In this document: piece after piece, positions 5,541 through 7,139 of the stretch | How the letters are laid out: each line of letters starts with the position of its first letter | Position numbering within the stretch: the first letter of the stretch is position 1 | Assembly: GCA_946538875.1 (NCBI GenBank) | Contig: CAMNHD010000076.1 | Coordinates: 1 to 7,139 of the forward strand | Source: an uncultured Treponema sp. | GTDB lineage: Bacteria > Spirochaetota > Spirochaetia > Treponematales > Treponemataceae | Length of the DNA: 7,139 bases | Reading direction: 5' to 3' | Translations under genes and position numbers: made by a program | The notes under the pieces: generated by a model | Told to the model about the DNA's origin: nothing | Database searches by the model: none | The model's input: only the letters and a program-made list of their open reading frames with translations

Positions 5541-6615
5541 CTTTCTTCTTCCCAATCCTGACTCCGACTCCAAGCTGGGTGAGAGTGTTTTTTACGGCGA
5601 ATTCAAGCTCGGTGCGCTGAGGGTTCATCGGAAGGACGAAATGGCGACACTGGCTCCAGGTTTTTGTATACAGCTCGCCTGCAGCACTTTTTGTAGAGAC
5701 TTCCTTCTGCCAGTCCGTGAGAGATGAGATAAAATCGTAGACTAAGTAGGTGAGTCTTTTCCCAAGGCGAGACTCAGGCTCCGTCTTTACGAGGGAATCC
5801 AGTTCCTTTAAGTGAAGCATGTATTTTTTCTCAAAACGCTTGTCGGCGTACATGAGGGCACAGGCCGATGGCTGCAGATACATGAATATGTCTGATTCCA
5901 TGGCGGCGCTTACAATCTCGAAAGAGTGGCCAGAATTGATGATTTTAAGCAATTCTTCGGTAAGGCGTGAAGGCGAGACCGGAGAAAGAAGATGAGCACT
6001 CTTGCGGATTTTTGATTTGAGCGAGTGGGGTAGCTTGCAGCCCGTGGTTGCGCTGTATTTTACTGCTCTTAGCATACGAACCGGATCTTCGACAAAGATT
6101 CTGTCCAAAGGAATGACCGGGTGAATGACTTTCTTTCTGATGTCCTCAACTCCGTTTACATAGTCAATGACATGCTCCTTGATGGGATCGTAGTAAAGGG
6201 CGTTGAGGGTGAAGTCACGGCGCTGAACGTCCTCGTCCATAGTGCCGAATGAATTTCCCACGGATCCTTCACAGATTGAGCGGAATGTTGAGACTTCAAA
6301 AATTTTCTGGCCGAAAAAAACATGAACCAGGCGGAATCTCTTTCCAATGATTCTTGAATTGCGGAAGAGTTTTTTGATTTTTGACGGGGTAGCCTCTGTT
6401 ACGATATCGAAATCCTTGGGCTTTTTTCCAACAATGAGGTCACGGACGGCACCGCCAACAATATAGGCATCATAGCCGCACTCACGCAAATGTCTGATAA
6501 TGTAAAGGGCATCTGGGTCAACATCTTTTAAATGAATTTTATGTTCTTCTTTCGTATAAATAACGGCCTTTTTGACAGGCTTGCCCTTGCTGTCTGAAGT
6601 ATATCGGATTAACAC
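5530..6615 (-). CDS. pcnB: Poly(A) polymerase (PcnB-type class II nucleotidyltransferase)
   Basis: This would add 3' poly(A) tails to RNAs, usually marking them for decay. Taking the GTG at 6615 gives 361 residues starting MLIRYTSDSKG. Visible are the nucleotidyltransferase core GGAVRD (54-59) with metal-binding DFD (68-70), GKRFRLVHVFFG (91-102, the R-x-RFRL-HV signature that separates PcnB from CCA-adding enzymes), RRDFTLNAL (132-140) and EDPVRMLRA (176-184). A helical RNA-binding part follows, with CRHFVLPMNPQR near the end. It is shorter than E. coli PcnB, chiefly in the C-terminal region. An upstream TTG at 6693 would overlap the purC ribosome binding site and add 26 residues without family support. 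The gene converges with the four-helix-bundle gene (24 bases apart) and diverges from purC. A CCA-adding role is less likely but not excluded by sequence alone. Confidence 0.88.
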   Translation of the reverse strand: MLIRYTSDSKGKPVKKAVIYTKEEHKIHLKDVDPDALYIIRHLRECGYDAYIVGGAVRDLIVGKKPKDFDIVTEATPSKIKKLFRNSRIIGKRFRLVHVFFGQKIFEVSTFRSICEGSVGNSFGTMDEDVQRRDFTLNALYYDPIKEHVIDYVNGVEDIRKKVIHPVIPLDRIFVEDPVRMLRAVKYSATTGCKLPHSLKSKIRKSAHLLSPVSPSRLTEELLKIINSGHSFEIVSAAMESDIFMYLQPSACALMYADKRFEKKYMLHLKELDSLVKTEPESRLGKRLTYLVYDFISSLTDWQKEVSTKSAAGELYTKTWSQCRHFVLPMNPQRTELEFAVKNTLTQLGVGVRIGKKKGSK

Positions 6616-6624
6616 AATGCAGAC

Positions 6625-6653
6625 ATAATAATATTTTCCGCCGTCTTGTTCAA
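6625..6653 (-). promoter_or_regulatory. Putative pcnB promoter
   Basis: On the minus strand TTGAAC (6653-6648) and TATTAT (6630-6625) are separated by 17 bp, close to the sigma-70 consensus. Transcription would start near 6618, about three bases before the GTG at 6615, giving an almost leaderless mRNA. No Shine-Dalgarno sequence precedes that GTG. The -35 box overlaps the proposed purC -35 on the other strand. Confidence 0.55.
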
Positions 6654-6674
6654 CTTCAAAAATAAGAATAAACT
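6646..6674 (+). promoter_or_regulatory. Putative purC promoter
   Basis: TTGTTC (6646-6651) and TAAACT (6669-6674) are separated by 17 bp, each a partial sigma-70 match. Transcription would start near 6681, just upstream of the ribosome binding site. The leader would be about 16 bases, too short for a purine riboswitch, and none is seen in the intergenic region. Confidence 0.4.
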
Positions 6675-6684
6675 GTATTTCATC

Positions 6685-6690
6685 AAGGAG
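6685..6690 (+). promoter_or_regulatory. purC ribosome binding site
   Basis: AAGGAG lies six bases before the ATG at 6697. It is a strong Shine-Dalgarno sequence that fixes the purC start, and it contrasts with the absent or weak sites before mnmA and pcnB. Confidence 0.85.
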
Positions 6691-6696
6691 CAACTT

Positions 6697-7139
6697 ATGA
6701 AAAAAATTATCAGCGGCAAAGTCCGCGAAGTTTATGATTTGGAAGACGGCCGCATGGTCATCGTCACTACAGACCGAATCTCAGCTTTCGATGTAATCCT
6801 CCCGACCATGATTACTGACAAGGGCAAGGTCTTGAACGCACTCTCAAATTTCTGGTTCGAGCTCACAAAAGACATCACCAAAAACCACATGATTTCAAGC
6901 GACCTCAAGGACATGCCTGCTGAATTCCAGAAGCCTGAGTACGAGGGGCGCACAATCCTGGTCAAAAAACTCAAGATGATTCCATACGAAGTAATCGTCC
7001 GCGGCTATATGTTCGGCTCAATGTACGAGGCCTACAAAAAGGGCGAGCCATTCCTGGGTCACTCATTCACTAAAAAATACGAGCAGGCAGAAAAACTCGA
7101 CGAGCCAATCGTTACTCCTTCGACAAAAGCCGCTGAGGG
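6697..7139 (+). CDS. purC: Phosphoribosylaminoimidazole-succinocarboxamide synthase (SAICAR synthase), 3' partial
   Basis: This enzyme joins aspartate to CAIR using ATP to give SAICAR in de novo purine synthesis, in the cytosol. The window holds 147 complete codons, roughly half of a family member, and is cut by the right edge. Visible are GKVREVYD (7-14, glycine-rich ATP-binding start), TTDRISAFDVILP (24-36), DKGKVLNALSNFWF (40-53), VRGYMFGS (102-109, matching VRGY-x-x-GS) and TPSTKAAE at the cut end, which lead into the usual P-x-TKAEEGHD substrate-binding motif. The ATG has a strong AAGGAG six bases upstream. It is transcribed divergently from pcnB with 81 bases between the starts. No other purine gene is visible here. 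Confidence 0.95.
   Translation, partial: MKKIISGKVREVYDLEDGRMVIVTTDRISAFDVILPTMITDKGKVLNALSNFWFELTKDITKNHMISSDLKDMPAEFQKPEYEGRTILVKKLKMIPYEVIVRGYMFGSMYEAYKKGEPFLGHSFTKKYEQAEKLDEPIVTPSTKAAE

Noticed and set aside
6616..6693. Longer pcnB starting at the TTG at 6693
   Set aside because: It would overlap the purC ribosome binding site and promoter, has no ribosome binding site of its own, and the extra 26 residues do not look like PcnB. The GTG at 6615 gives the expected start.

Overview
The window looks like part of a host-associated spirochaete chromosome, most likely a Treponema from a gut, rumen or oral site. This is inferred from the style of the PcnB and MnmA proteins, the InlB-like/Listeria-Bacteroides repeat surface protein with a C-type-lectin-like tail, and the scattered intergenic repeats. 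No marker gene fixes the species.

Layout. (1) Positions 1-3611, plus strand: the 3' part (1202 residues) of a very large repetitive surface protein whose start lies left of the window. It runs from near-identical InlB-B-like repeats, through a divergent repeat and a Listeria-Bacteroides repeat, to two copies of a glycine-rich beta-helix-like domain. It ends in a C-type-lectin-like domain with the ending typical of diversity-generating retroelement (DGR) target proteins. A perfect 7-bp stem with a 4-base loop follows 16 bases after the stop codon. (2) 3612-3936: a gene-free gap packed with inverted repeats, then a promoter very close to the next start codon. (3) 3937-5112: mnmA, tRNA U34 2-thiolase, of an unusual type with CXXC at the first catalytic site and no cysteine at the second. 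(4) 5112-5540: a small AT-rich cassette holding a four-helix-bundle (23S rRNA intervening-sequence type) gene between inverted arrays of a 7-bp repeat. The left array supplies the ribosome binding site and the right array supplies the stop codon. (5) 5530-6615, minus strand: pcnB, poly(A) polymerase. (6) 6616-6696: a short divergent promoter region. (7) 6697 to the right edge: the 5' half of purC, SAICAR synthase.

The right half is ordinary housekeeping: tRNA modification, RNA 3'-end polyadenylation and purine synthesis, with no evident shared pathway. The left half and the cassette are accessory. The two points most worth following are the possible DGR target with its 3' DNA hairpin (a remote target, since no reverse transcriptase or template repeat is seen here) and the four-helix-bundle cassette whose flanking repeats double as its expression signals.
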